Positions 7,055 to 15,339 of a DNA stretch of 56,808 bases are shown here, one piece after another. The first letter of the stretch is position 1; each line of letters opens with the position of its first letter. The DNA is from an uncultured Oscillospiraceae bacterium (GTDB taxonomy: Bacteria > Bacillota > Clostridia > Oscillospirales > Oscillospiraceae), in assembly GCA_947627735.1 (NCBI GenBank), contig CANQXG010000014.1, forward strand, positions 1 through 56,808. The letters are read 5' to 3'. A program made the position numbers and the translations under genes. Under the pieces are notes generated by a model. That model had not been told where the DNA came from, did not search any database, and worked only from the letters and a program-made list of their open reading frames with translations.

Positions 7055-7918
7055 ATGCTCTGTTCTCTCTGTCCGAGAAAATGCGGCGCGAGCCGGGACG
7101 AGGCCCATCCCGGCTTTTGCGGCGTGGGCTGGGAGCCGGTGGTGGCCCGGGCGTCCCTCCACTTCTGGGAGGAGCCATGCGTCAGCGGCAAGCGGGGCAG
7201 CGGGGCGGTGTTCTTTTCCGGGTGCACCCTGCGGTGCTCGTTCTGCCAGAACCACGATATCAGCGCCGGGGGCAGCGGCAAGGTCATATCCGCCGACCGG
7301 CTGCGGGAGATATTCCGGGATCTGGAGGGCCAGGGCGCCCACAACATAAACCTGGTCACCGCCTCCCACTTCCTGCCCGCCGTGCTCCAGGCCCTGGACC
7401 CCCCGCCGGCCGTGCCGGTGGTGTGGAACACCGGCGGGTATGAATCCCTCCCGGCCCTGCGGGCGCTGGAGGGGAGGGTGCAGGTATATCTGCCGGACAT
7501 GAAGTACATGGACGCCCGCCTGGCGGGGTCGCTGTCCGGCGCGGGGGATTATCCGGACGTGGCGAAAGCGGCCATATGGGAGATGTTCCGCCAGACAGGC
7601 CCCTACCGGCTGGATGGCGACGGGATGCTGATAAAAGGCGTGATGATCCGCCACCTGGTGCTGCCGGGGCAGCTTGACAACACCTTCGCGGTGCTGGACT
7701 GGGTCCGGGAGACCTTCCGGGACGGGGACGTGCTGGTTTCCCTCATGGGCCAGTACACGCCCAACGGCGTGGGCGGGCCGGACCGGCGGCTGACGGCGGA
7801 GGAGTACGGGCGGGCCTGCGATTACATGGCCGCCCTGGGCCTTTTGGAGGGCTACACCCAGGAGCTGACCAGCGCCGAGGCGGAGTACACCCCGCCCTTC
7901 GACGGCACGGGGGTGTGA
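7055..7918 (+). CDS. Radical SAM protein, pyruvate formate-lyase activase-like
   Basis: A 287-residue cytoplasmic radical SAM enzyme. The N terminus has cysteines in MLCSLCPRKC and FCGVG, followed by the SAM-binding cluster motif CTLRCSFC (CxxxCxxC) and conserved QNHDIS. This pattern fits the PflA-related group (COG1313) whose substrates are largely unknown. I chose the ATG at 7055 because GTGAGG lies 6 bases before it and the family usually starts here; an in-frame GTG at 7043 is possible but has no ribosome site. No glycyl-radical enzyme partner is encoded nearby. Confidence 0.85.
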   Translation: MLCSLCPRKCGASRDEAHPGFCGVGWEPVVARASLHFWEEPCVSGKRGSGAVFFSGCTLRCSFCQNHDISAGGSGKVISADRLREIFRDLEGQGAHNINLVTASHFLPAVLQALDPPPAVPVVWNTGGYESLPALRALEGRVQVYLPDMKYMDARLAGSLSGAGDYPDVAKAAIWEMFRQTGPYRLDGDGMLIKGVMIRHLVLPGQLDNTFAVLDWVRETFRDGDVLVSLMGQYTPNGVGGPDRRLTAEEYGRACDYMAALGLLEGYTQELTSAEAEYTPPFDGTGV

Positions 7919-7931
7919 TCTGGGTCTGACA

Positions 7932-7985
7932 ACCCCTCCGCCTCGCATTCGCTCGGCACCTCCCCTTGCACAGGGGAGGCTTTTT
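7932..7985 (+). terminator. Terminator within a GC-rich intergenic repeat-like element
   Basis: The stem CCTCCCCT/AGGGGAGG (7959-7966 with 7972-7979) is followed by CTTTTT. The preceding segment (CCCCTCCGCCTCGCATTCG, 7934-7952) with this terminator resembles a short intergenic repeat that I recall as common in related gut Clostridia genomes. Only one copy is visible here. Confidence 0.7.
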
Positions 7986-8039
7986 AATGCTCTTTGTTGA
8001 CGGCATTTTTTGCCGCGCCGGGCGGCGGCAAATTTTGCC

Positions 8040-8068
8040 TTGCGTTCCCGGGCGGGACGGGATACAAT
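8040..8068 (+). promoter_or_regulatory. Promoter of the MATE transporter gene
   Basis: -35 TTGCGT (8040-8045), 17-bp spacer, -10 TACAAT (8063-8068), 29 bases before the ATG. Confidence 0.55.
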
Positions 8069-8097
8069 AAAGAAAAACGAGAGAAAACGAGATATCC

Positions 8098-9465
8098 ATG
8101 GCAGACAGAGATACCCTCATCCGCGACTATACCTCCGGGCCGGTGGCCAGGCAGCTTCTCAGCTTCGCCTGGCCGTTCATGCTGTCCAATCTGCTGCAGA
8201 CCGCCTACAACCTGGTGGACATGGTGGTCGTGGGCCAGTTCGTAGGCCCGGCGGGGCTGTCCGCCGTGGGCGTGGGCGCGGACCTGGTGCACATGTTCAC
8301 GTTCATCTGCATGGGCTTCTGCAACGCAGGCCAGGTGCTCATCAGTCAGTACGTGGGGCTGAAGGACCGGGAGTCGGTGTCCCGGATCGTGGGGGCGATG
8401 TTCACCTTCATCCTGGGGCTGAGCCTGGTGCTGAGCCTGTTCGGGCTGGTATTCGCCGACCAGCTCATGGCCTGGCTGAACGTGCCGCCGGAGGCGCTGG
8501 TATACTGCCGGCAGTACACCATGTGCTGCGCGGCGGGGCTGTTCTTCCTGGTGGGCTACGTGATGGTGGCCGCCATCCTCCGGGGCATGGGGGAGTCGAA
8601 GCGGCCCATGGTGTTCATTGTGATCGCGTCGGCGCTGAACGTGGCGCTGGATCTGGTGTTCGTGTCCGGGGGCATGGGACCCTTCGGCGCGGCCCTGGCC
8701 ACGGTCATCGCCCAGGGGGTCAGCTTCCTGCTGTGCGTGGGATATCTGTGGCGGCGGCGGGATAGGCTGGGGTTCGAGCTGCACCTGCGGTACCTCCGGC
8801 CCGACCCCGGCAACCTGAAAAAGCTGCTGCGGCTGGGGGTGCCCATGTCCATCCAGTCCTGCGCCATCAACTTCTCCATGCTGTTCGTGTCCAGCCGCAT
8901 CAACGTCTACGGCGTGACGGTGTCCGCCGTCAACAGCGTGGGGGCGAAGCTGTCCACCGTGGCCAGCATCATATGCCTGGCCCTGAGCCAGTCCGGCGCC
9001 ACCATGGTGGGCCAGAACTTCGCCGCCCGGCAGTTCGGTCGGGTGACCAGGACCCTGCTCACGGCCCTGGCGGTGGGGCTGGCCTTCGCCGGGGCGCTGA
9101 GCGCGGTGATGCTGGCCGCGCCGGAGTGGGTGTTCTCCCTGTTCGACGACGACCCCGCCGTGCTGGCCATGAGCCACAGCTACGCCGTCATCGCGGTGCT
9201 GAATTTCTTCGGCTACTCGGTGCGCGGCCCCAGCACCGCCCTGTGCAACGGCATGGGCTTCCCGGTGCTCAACTTCCTGCTGGGCCTGCTGGACGGGGTG
9301 GTCATGCGCATCGGGCTGTGCATCCTGCTGGCGGAGGGCTTCGGCATGGGCGTGACCGGCTACTGGCTGGGCGGCGCCCTGGCGGGCTACGCGTTCTTCC
9401 TGGTGATGTTCCCCTACTATCTGTCCGGCAAATGGAAAAAGCGGGCGCCGGCCGCGGCGGCTTGA
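8098..9465 (+). CDS. MATE-family efflux transporter
   Basis: A 455-residue inner-membrane protein with about 12 hydrophobic helices in two halves, as expected for a sodium- or proton-driven multidrug exporter (NorM/DinF type). The family start is clear (PVARQLLSFAWPFMLSNLLQ, then NLVDMVVVGQFVG), as is GMGESKRPM at the end of helix 4. The length is normal. The ribosome site is weak (GAGAAAACGAG). The stop is 13 bases before the DUF523 gene, so the two may be cotranscribed. The exported substrate cannot be told from the sequence. Confidence 0.93.
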   Translation: MADRDTLIRDYTSGPVARQLLSFAWPFMLSNLLQTAYNLVDMVVVGQFVGPAGLSAVGVGADLVHMFTFICMGFCNAGQVLISQYVGLKDRESVSRIVGAMFTFILGLSLVLSLFGLVFADQLMAWLNVPPEALVYCRQYTMCCAAGLFFLVGYVMVAAILRGMGESKRPMVFIVIASALNVALDLVFVSGGMGPFGAALATVIAQGVSFLLCVGYLWRRRDRLGFELHLRYLRPDPGNLKKLLRLGVPMSIQSCAINFSMLFVSSRINVYGVTVSAVNSVGAKLSTVASIICLALSQSGATMVGQNFAARQFGRVTRTLLTALAVGLAFAGALSAVMLAAPEWVFSLFDDDPAVLAMSHSYAVIAVLNFFGYSVRGPSTALCNGMGFPVLNFLLGLLDGVVMRIGLCILLAEGFGMGVTGYWLGGALAGYAFFLVMFPYYLSGKWKKRAPAAAA

Positions 9466-9478
9466 AAGGAGCGGAGCG

Positions 9479-9916
9479 ATGATACTGGTCAGCGCGTGCC
9501 TTCTGGGCCATGACTGCAAGTATAACGGCGGCAATAACGACAACGCCGCCGTCCACGGATACCTGGTGGGCAAAGACTGGGTCTGCTTCTGCCCGGAGCG
9601 GGCCGGCGGCCTGCCCGCGCCCCGGCTGCCCAGCGAGATACGGGCAGGCAGGGTGTACAGCCGCTCCGGCGAGGACGTGACGGAGGAGTTCCGCGCCGGG
9701 GCGGAGCGGGCCCTGGCCTTCTGCAAAAGTCACGGCGTCACCCAGGCGATACTGAAAGCCCGCAGCCCCTCCTGCGGCGTCCACGCGGTGTATGACGGCT
9801 CCTTCACCGGCAGGGTAGTGCCCGGCATGGGCGTGACCGCCCGGCTGCTGGCGGAAAACGGCGTGGCGCTCATGGACGAGGAGGACGTTTCGGCGCTGAC
9901 GGACGAGGCAAAATAA
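9479..9916 (+). CDS. DUF523 family protein
   Basis: A 145-residue cytoplasmic protein of the DUF523 family. It has the conserved start SACLLGHDCKYNGGNN, the central CPERAGGLPAPR, and KARSPSCG near residue 100. The three conserved cysteines suggest metal or cluster binding, but the function is unknown. GAAAGGAGCG before the ATG serves as ribosome site. It sits between a MATE transporter and an aldo/keto reductase and is likely cotranscribed with them. Confidence 0.88.
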   Translation: MILVSACLLGHDCKYNGGNNDNAAVHGYLVGKDWVCFCPERAGGLPAPRLPSEIRAGRVYSRSGEDVTEEFRAGAERALAFCKSHGVTQAILKARSPSCGVHAVYDGSFTGRVVPGMGVTARLLAENGVALMDEEDVSALTDEAK

Positions 9917-9934
9917 ACCACGGAGGTATTACAT

Positions 9935-11050
9935 ATGGCTGACTATTTCGGAAAGCAGACGCCCAAGCTGGGCTTCGGCCTGATGCGCCTGCCCAAGCGG
10001 GGCGCCATCATCGACACGAAGCAGACGTCCCAGATGGTGGACATGTTCCTGGAGGCGGGGTTCACCTACTTTGACACCGCCTATGTGTATCTCGGCTCCG
10101 AGGCCGCTGCCAAGCGGACGCTGGTGGACCGGCACCCCCGGGAGAGCTTCACCCTGGCCACCAAGGTGAACGCCTCCGCCGCCGTCACGGAGAAGGCCGC
10201 CCGCAAGCAGTTCGACACCAGCCTCAAGCGCACCGGCGCGGAGTATTTCGACTACTACCTGCTCCACAGCGTGATGGGGAAGAACCGGGAGAAGTACGAC
10301 CGGTACCACCTGTGGGAGCACGTGCGGCAGCTGAAGGAGAAGGGCCTGGTCCGCCACGTGGGCTTTTCCTTCCACGATGGGCCGGAGGTGCTGGACAGCC
10401 TGCTCACCGAGCACCCGGAGGTGGAGTTCGTGCAGCTGCAGCTGAACTACGCCGACTGGGAGAACCCCCGGGTCACTGCCCGGGCCAATTATGAGGTAGT
10501 CCGCCGCCACGGCAAGGGCGTGGTGGTCATGGAGCCGGTGAAGGGCGGCCGTCTGGCCGATCCCCCGGCGGAGGTGAAAAAGCTGTTCGCCGACTACGCC
10601 CCCGACGCCTCCCCCGCCTCCTGGGCCATCCGGTACGCCGCCGGCCTGGACGGGATCGTCACGGTGCTGTCCGGCATGAGCAACGTCGCCCAGATGCAGG
10701 ACAACCTGTCGTTCATGAAAAATTTCCAGCCCCTGAACGACCGGGAGAAGCAGATCATCGCCCAGGCCCAGCAGCTGATGCGGCGCTCCTCCGCCATCCC
10801 CTGCACCGGCTGCGCCTACTGCGTGGACGGCTGCCCCCAGCGCATCCCCATCCCCGCGGTCTTTGCCGCCGCCAATGAGCACTTCACCGACGGCCGCACC
10901 GAGCAGGCCATCGCCAGCTACCGCTCCGCCACGGAGCACAAGGGCCTGGCCTCCGCCTGCGTGGCCTGCCGCCACTGCGAGTCGGTGTGTCCCCAGCACC
11001 TGCCCATCGTGGACGATCTGAAGACCTGCGCGGCGCTGCTGGAAAAATGA
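9935..11050 (+). CDS. Aldo/keto reductase with C-terminal 2[4Fe-4S] ferredoxin domain
   Basis: A 371-residue relative of the enzyme at 3468. The reductase tetrad is present: Asp47 and Tyr52 (YFDTAYVY), Lys77 (LATKVN) and His111 (YYLLHSVMG). The C-terminal part has CTGCAYCVDGCPQ and CVACRHCESVCPQH, two [4Fe-4S] motifs. It likely reduces a carbonyl or similar substrate with electrons relayed through the clusters; the substrate is unknown. An ACGGAGG ribosome site precedes the ATG. The gene ends close to a terminator facing the convergent trmO. Confidence 0.9.
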   Translation: MADYFGKQTPKLGFGLMRLPKRGAIIDTKQTSQMVDMFLEAGFTYFDTAYVYLGSEAAAKRTLVDRHPRESFTLATKVNASAAVTEKAARKQFDTSLKRTGAEYFDYYLLHSVMGKNREKYDRYHLWEHVRQLKEKGLVRHVGFSFHDGPEVLDSLLTEHPEVEFVQLQLNYADWENPRVTARANYEVVRRHGKGVVVMEPVKGGRLADPPAEVKKLFADYAPDASPASWAIRYAAGLDGIVTVLSGMSNVAQMQDNLSFMKNFQPLNDREKQIIAQAQQLMRRSSAIPCTGCAYCVDGCPQRIPIPAVFAAANEHFTDGRTEQAIASYRSATEHKGLASACVACRHCESVCPQHLPIVDDLKTCAALLEK

Positions 11051-11053
11051 GAT

Positions 11054-11091
11054 AAAAAGACCGATCCCGGGGACGAGCCGTCCCCGGGATC
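11054..11091 (-). terminator. Terminator of trmO
   Basis: A 12-bp perfect stem (11063-11074 with 11080-11091) overlaps the trmO stop codon and is followed on the minus strand by GGTCTTTTTATC. It also lies just after the convergent reductase gene, although its plus-strand T-run is poor. Confidence 0.8.
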
Positions 11092-11785
11092 ATTCTATGT
11101 CCGCCACCTCCACCACCGTCAGCTTTCCCTCCGCGACGGTGAAGCGCACGTCGAAGTCCAGATAATAAAGCCCGTACCGCCGGGCCGGGTCGTCGAGATA
11201 GGCCGGGCGGGGGTCCTGGCGCAGCAGGCCCAGCAGGGCCTGGCGCTTGTCCGGCGGGACCCGCTCCAGCAGCGCCGGCGGGAACTCCACCTCCAGCTCA
11301 TAGTCCCGCACGTCCTCCGCGAAGCCGCCCACGGCGTCGGGCCGGCTGTCGGTGAAGGGCAGATAGGGCTTCACGTCGTAGATGGGCGTGCCGTCCATCA
11401 GGTCCGCCCCCGACACGATGAGCACCGGCCCCAGCTTCTCGTCCCGCTCCAGCCGCTCCAGCTTCACGCAGGACAGGCCCAGCGCGTTGGGCCGATAGGG
11501 CGAGCGGGTGGCGAACACCCCCATCCGCCGGTTGCCCCCCAGCCGGGGCGGCTTCACCGTGGCCGCCCACTGGTCCCGGCTGTTGGCGGAGAAGCCCCAG
11601 ATCAGCCACAGGTGGGAGTAGCCCTCTATCCCCCGGAAGGCCACCGGGTCCCGGTACCGGGGCAGGAACACGATCCGGGCGGTCAGCTCCGGCACCAGCC
11701 CGCTCTGCCGGGGCAGGCCGAATTTGGCGGGCAGGTCCGTTTCGATATGAGCTACAGGCTCGATGAGCCGGTCCTCCTTGAGCAT
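11090..11785 (-). CDS. trmO: tRNA (N6-threonylcarbamoyladenosine37-N6)-methyltransferase TrmO
   Basis: A 231-residue TrmO/TsaA-family beta-barrel enzyme that uses SAM to methylate t6A37 in threonine tRNAs. Recognisable blocks are PVAHIETDLPAKFGLPRQSG, GIEGYSHLWLIWGF, GVFATRSPYRPNALGLSCVKL, GADLMDGTPIYDVKPYLPF and the C-terminal YYLDFDVRF. The start has GGGAGG upstream. It is a single gene convergent with the aldo/keto reductase. Confidence 0.93.
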   Translation of the reverse strand: MLKEDRLIEPVAHIETDLPAKFGLPRQSGLVPELTARIVFLPRYRDPVAFRGIEGYSHLWLIWGFSANSRDQWAATVKPPRLGGNRRMGVFATRSPYRPNALGLSCVKLERLERDEKLGPVLIVSGADLMDGTPIYDVKPYLPFTDSRPDAVGGFAEDVRDYELEVEFPPALLERVPPDKRQALLGLLRQDPRPAYLDDPARRYGLYYLDFDVRFTVAEGKLTVVEVADIE

Positions 11786-11810
11786 GGCGCGCCTCCCTTC
11801 GTTTTTTCCC

Positions 11811-11839
11811 AGTATAACACGCTTTCGCGCCGATGGCAG
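11811..11839 (-). promoter_or_regulatory. Promoter of trmO
   Basis: On the minus strand: -35 CTGCCA (11834-11839), 17-bp spacer, -10 TATACT (11811-11816). The -35 box is weak. Confidence 0.45.
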
Positions 11840-11944
11840 TATTTTTCTTTTCTGCCGTTTTCCGCCGGCGCATAATCCGGGCGGTTTTTGCGCAAGCTAT
11901 GCCGTGCAAGATCATTTAGTCTGACGAAAAGGGAGTCTTTTTTC

Positions 11945-12157
11945 ATGGTCATCGACAGGATCGCCCTGATCCTCGCCATCATCGGCGGGCTGAACTGGGG
12001 CAGCATCGGCCTGTTCCGCTTTGATATCGTCGCCTGGATCTTCGGCGGCCAGACGAACCCGGTGTCCCGGGTGATCTATACCCTGGTGGGACTGGCGGCG
12101 CTGTGGTGCGTGTCGCTGCTGTTCCGGACCCGGGACGAGGCGGACGAGGGGGCCTGA
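11945..12157 (+). CDS. DUF378 family small membrane protein
   Basis: A 70-residue protein with two membrane helices and the family motif IIGGLNWGSIGLFRFDIVAWI. DUF378 proteins (YuzA-like) are small membrane proteins of unknown function, common in Firmicutes. I chose the ATG at 11945 because GGGAG lies 9 bases upstream; an in-frame start at 11888 would add a charged stretch with no ribosome site. A strong terminator follows. Confidence 0.85.
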   Translation: MVIDRIALILAIIGGLNWGSIGLFRFDIVAWIFGGQTNPVSRVIYTLVGLAALWCVSLLFRTRDEADEGA

Positions 12158-12184
12158 CCCACTCAGGCGCGGAAAAATAGGAAA

Positions 12185-12220
12185 GGGCGGGCAGCGGCGG
12201 ACGCTGTCCGCCCTCTTTTT
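12185..12220 (+). terminator. Terminator after DUF378 gene
   Basis: A 12-bp stem with one G-T pair (12185-12196 with 12202-12213) is followed by TCTTTTT. Confidence 0.88.
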
Positions 12221-12289
12221 GCCGGTGCACCGCCCGGTCCGGCCCGGCATATAGTGTGGTTGGGCGCAACATGCCCAAAGGAGGAAACT

Positions 12290-13114
12290 ATGGCGGACTG
12301 TGTTGAAAACATGAATATCGTCTCCGGGGCCCAGGCCAATGGCCTGACCCGCTACTTCTGCCAGAGCCAGCCCTGCTGCCCCAGTCTGATCGCCGGGCCT
12401 ACCGGTCCCACTGGTCCCATGGGTCCCACCGGCCCTGCCGGCCACGTGGGTCCTATGGGTCCCGCCGGTCCCACGGGGGCCACCGGCGCCACGGGCGCTG
12501 TCGGTCCCATCGGCCCCATGGGTCCCATCGGTCCTACGGGTCCTACTGGTCCCACCGGTGCGGCAGGCGCTATGGGTCCTGCCGGTCCCGCCGGCGCTGA
12601 CGGTGCGGTGGGTCCTGCTGGGCCTGCTGGTCCCATTGGTCCCACGGGTCCTACTGGCCCCACTGGCCCCACTGGCCCTGTCGGTGCTACCGGCGCCACG
12701 GGCGCCGTCGGCCCTGCCGGTCCCATTGGTCCTACTGGCCCCACCGGCCCGACTGGCCCTGTCGGTGCCACGGGTGCGACGGGTGCAACCGGCGCTGTCG
12801 GTCCTGCTGGTCCCATTGGTCCCACAGGTCCTACCGGTCCCACCGGTCCTACTGGCCCTGTCGGGGCTACTGGCGCCACGGGTGCTACGGGTGCGGTCGG
12901 CCCTGCCGGTCCTGCCGGTCCCATCGGTCCTACGGGTCCTACCGGCCCCACTGGCCCTGCGGGCGCGGACGGCGCCCCGGCCACCCCGGCGGCCGCCGTG
13001 GCGGACATCGCCGCTCCGGCCACGGCCACCACAGCGGAGGTCGCCACCACGCTGAACACCCTGCTGGCCAATCTGCGGACGGCGGGCCTGCTGGACGGCA
13101 CCGCCGCCGGCTAA
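12290..13114 (+). CDS. Collagen-like Gly-X-Y repeat protein
   Basis: A 274-residue protein with a short cysteine-bearing N terminus (residues 1-35, [10 protein letters not shown]), 65 uninterrupted Gly-X-Y triplets (residues 36-230) and an Ala/Thr-rich C-terminal domain ending [17 protein letters not shown]. Such proteins form collagen triple helices and are often found on exosporium or cell surfaces of spore formers; there is no signal peptide, as in spore-surface BclA-type proteins. The start at 12290 has a strong AAAGGAGG. The repeat block uses GGT and CCT codons far more than neighbouring genes, which prefer GGC and CCC. A terminator follows directly, so it is monocistronic. Confidence 0.9.
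   Translation: MADCVENMNIVSGAQANGLTRYFCQSQPCCPSLIAGPTGPTGPMGPTGPAGHVGPMGPAGPTGATGATGAVGPIGPMGPIGPTGPTGPTGAAGAMGPAGPAGADGAVGPAGPAGPIGPTGPTGPTGPTGPVGATGATGAVGPAGPIGPTGPTGPTGPVGATGATGATGAVGPAGPIGPTGPTGPTGPTGPVGATGATGATGAVGPAGPAGPIGPTGPTGPTGPAGADGAPATPAAAVADIAAPATATTAEVATTLNTLLANLRTAGLLDGTAAG
12395..12979 (+). repeat. Collagen triplet repeat with 12-16 triplet super-repeat
   Basis: 65 GGN-led triplets without a break. A longer unit, GPV-GAT-GAT-(GAT)-GAV-GPA-(GPA)-GPI followed by 3-4 GPT, recurs about three times from residue 130 on, indicating expansion by slippage or unequal crossing over. Confidence 0.9.
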
Positions 13115-13121
13115 AACGCAA

Positions 13122-13154
13122 AAAGGGCGCGGGAGGCTCTCCCGCGCCCTTTCG
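13122..13154 (+). terminator. Terminator after the collagen-like gene
   Basis: A 14-bp perfect stem (13122-13135 with 13139-13152) with a GCT loop and a short T end. Confidence 0.8.
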
Positions 13155-13216
13155 TCTGTGGAAAAGGGACTCTCCATATGTTATAATGTCCGCACTACCA
13201 TTTTTCAGGAGCTGCC

Positions 13217-14005
13217 ATGGACTTCACCAATGAGGACATCCTCCGCACCGCCCTGCGCCAGTCGGCGGTGGACCTGGGCTGCGCGCCGGAGGACTTTCTG
13301 GGCGCAGAAAACGTCGTCGTCGCCTCCCGGGCGGACCCCGGCGCCAGAAAGTATCTGGAGCTGCCCTTCGCCTGCGACCTCGTGTCCTACGGCAGCAACG
13401 TGGTCGCCTCCGTCGGCGAGGGGTGCCGGGCCGCGGTGACGGACTACATCAGCCGGTTCCCGCCGGAGCACTGCTTTGAAACGCCGGCGCTGCATGTGCT
13501 GGACGACGCCCTGCGGCCGGAGGGGCTGCGGCTGTGCTTCATGGCGGAGTATTTCCTGCCGGACCTGACGGCCCTGCGGTCGCTGGACTGCCCCTATGAG
13601 CTGCGGACGCTGTATCCAGAAGATTTTGCAGGGCTTTACACCGACGCGTGGAGCAACGCGCTGTGCGAAAAGCGGCGGGCGCTGGACGTGCTGGCCCTGG
13701 GGGCATACGACGGTGGCCGGCTCATCGGCCTGGCGGGGTGCTCCGCCGACTGCGACAGCATGTGGCAGATCGGCGTGGACGTGCTGCCCGGCCACCGGCG
13801 GCGGGGGGTGGCCTCGGCCCTCACCAGCCGTCTGGCCCTGGCGGCCCTGGACAGGGGGAAGGTTCCCTTTTACTGCGCCGCCTGGTCCAATATCCGCTCG
13901 GTGCGCAACGCCATCCGGAGCGGTTTCCGCCCCGCCTGGGCGGAGCTGACCGCGAAGAGCGACGCCGTCGTGGAGCGGATGAACGCCCGGCGGCAGCCGA
14001 TCTGA
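13217..14005 (+). CDS. GNAT-family N-acetyltransferase
   Basis: A 262-residue protein. The C-terminal half is a GNAT fold: VLALGAYDGGRLIGLAGCSAD, then the acetyl-CoA motif VDVLPGHRRRGVASAL (V-x-P-x-x-R-x-x-G-x-A) and the last strand-helix SNIRSVRNAIRSGFRPAW. The N-terminal 130 residues are a less conserved domain often seen in this subgroup. The acceptor substrate is unknown. An AGGAG ribosome site precedes the ATG and a terminator follows. Confidence 0.88.
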   Translation: MDFTNEDILRTALRQSAVDLGCAPEDFLGAENVVVASRADPGARKYLELPFACDLVSYGSNVVASVGEGCRAAVTDYISRFPPEHCFETPALHVLDDALRPEGLRLCFMAEYFLPDLTALRSLDCPYELRTLYPEDFAGLYTDAWSNALCEKRRALDVLALGAYDGGRLIGLAGCSADCDSMWQIGVDVLPGHRRRGVASALTSRLALAALDRGKVPFYCAAWSNIRSVRNAIRSGFRPAWAELTAKSDAVVERMNARRQPI

Positions 14006-14012
14006 ATACAGC

Positions 14013-14054
14013 GAGCGGGTACGGCGGCACAGGCCGCCATACCCGCTCTTTTCA
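14013..14054 (+). terminator. Terminator between GNAT and ahcY
   Basis: A 16-bp stem with one mismatch (14013-14028 with 14033-14048) followed by TTTTCATTT. It ends the GNAT gene and may also serve the convergent ahcY. Confidence 0.8.
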
Positions 14055-14067
14055 TTTATGGGATCGG

Positions 14068-15303
14068 TCACACGCCCAGGTAATCCCGCTGCTCCTGGGT
14101 GAGGGTGTCGATGGCGATGCCCAGGGTGTCCAGCTTCCGCCGGGCCACGGCCTCGTCGATCTCTCTGGGCACGGGGTAGACGCCCGGCGCCAGCTTGCCC
14201 CGGTTGTCCACCAGGTACTTGGCGGACAGGGCCTGGATGGCGAAGCTCATGTCCATGATCTCCGCCGGGTGGCCGTCGCCGGAGGCCAGGTTCACCAGCC
14301 GCCCCTCGGCGATGACGAACAGGGTCTTCCCGTTGGACAGGGTATAGCCCTCGATGTTGTGCCGGGCCTCATAGTGGGACACGGCGCAGCTCTTCAGCGC
14401 CCGCATGTCCACCTCCACGTCGAAGTGGCCGGCGTTGGTGAGGATGGCGCCGTCCTTCATCAGGGGGAAGTGCTCCGCCGTGATGACGTGCTCGCAGCCG
14501 GTGACGGTGCAGAAGATGTCGCCGATTTTCGCCGCCTTGGCCATGGGCAGCACGGTGAAGCCGTCCATCACCGCCTCGATGGCCCGGATGGGGTCCACCT
14601 CGGTGACGGTGACCCGGGCGCCCAGGCCCTTGGCCCGCATGGCCACGCCCTTGCCGCACCAGCCGTAGCCGGCCACCACCACGTCCTTGCCCGCCACGAT
14701 CAGGTTGGTGGTGCGCATGATGCCGTCCCAGACGGACTGGCCGGTGCCGTAGCGGTTGTCGAACAGGTGCTTGCAGTCGGCGTCGTTCACCAGCATGGCG
14801 GGGAAGCGCAGCGTGCCGGCCTTGGCCATCTGCTTCAGGCGGATGATGCCGGTGGTGGTTTCCTCGCAGGAGCCGATGATCCGGGGCAGCAGGTGGGTGT
14901 ACTTGGTGTGGACCCGGTGGACCAGGTCGCCGCCGTCGTCGATGATGATGTCGGGGCCGACGGACAGGGCCTTGTCGATGTTGGCCTCATACTCCTCGGG
15001 GGTGCAGCCGTGGACGGCGTGCACATCCATCCCGCCCGCCGCCAGGGCGGCGGCCACGTCGTCCTGGGTGGACAGGGGGTTGGAGCCGGTGACGTGCATC
15101 TCGGCGCCGCCCCGGGCCAGCACCCGGCTCAGGTAGGCGGACTTAGCCTCGATATGCAGGGACAGGGTCACCTTCAGCCCGGCGAAGGGCTTGGTCTTTT
15201 CAAATTCCTCTCCGATGGAGCGGCACAGGGGCATGTTCCGCTCCACCCAGGCGATCTTTTTCTCGCCCTGGGGAGCCAGAGAGATGTCGCGGATGGTGTT
15301 CAT
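14068..15303 (-). CDS. ahcY: Adenosylhomocysteinase
   Basis: A 411-residue NAD-dependent S-adenosylhomocysteine hydrolase; it splits SAH into adenosine and homocysteine and so relieves product inhibition of methyltransferases. Visible blocks include ITGSNPLSTQDDV-type residues near 75 (here VTGSNPLSTQDDVAAA), IIDDGGDLVH, GKDVVVAGYGWCGKG for the NAD site, and the C-terminal YPVPREIDEAVARRKLD. Length is normal. It is the second gene after metK (36-base gap), so both probably lie under the SAM-I riboswitch. Confidence 0.96.
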   Translation of the reverse strand: MNTIRDISLAPQGEKKIAWVERNMPLCRSIGEEFEKTKPFAGLKVTLSLHIEAKSAYLSRVLARGGAEMHVTGSNPLSTQDDVAAALAAGGMDVHAVHGCTPEEYEANIDKALSVGPDIIIDDGGDLVHRVHTKYTHLLPRIIGSCEETTTGIIRLKQMAKAGTLRFPAMLVNDADCKHLFDNRYGTGQSVWDGIMRTTNLIVAGKDVVVAGYGWCGKGVAMRAKGLGARVTVTEVDPIRAIEAVMDGFTVLPMAKAAKIGDIFCTVTGCEHVITAEHFPLMKDGAILTNAGHFDVEVDMRALKSCAVSHYEARHNIEGYTLSNGKTLFVIAEGRLVNLASGDGHPAEIMDMSFAIQALSAKYLVDNRGKLAPGVYPVPREIDEAVARRKLDTLGIAIDTLTQEQRDYLGV

Positions 15304-15339
15304 GGTTCGTTTTCCTCCCGTAAGATAGGTCTTGGCGCG

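Noticed and set aside
7984-9726. 580-codon minus-strand frame over the MATE gene
   Set aside because: His/Gln/Arg-rich shadow frame without motifs; the MATE protein on the other strand is clear.
12395-12979. CRISPR-like spacing of repeats
   Set aside because: The repeats are 9-base codon triplets in a reading frame, not palindromic repeats with unique spacers. No cas genes are present in the window.
12352-13101. 249-codon open frame antisense to the collagen-like gene
   Set aside because: It is a Pro/Gly mirror of the triplet repeat with no ribosome site.
13157-13166. TGTGGAAAA resembling a DnaA box after the collagen-like gene
   Set aside because: A single isolated 9-mer, 34 kb from the origin cluster, with no partner boxes.
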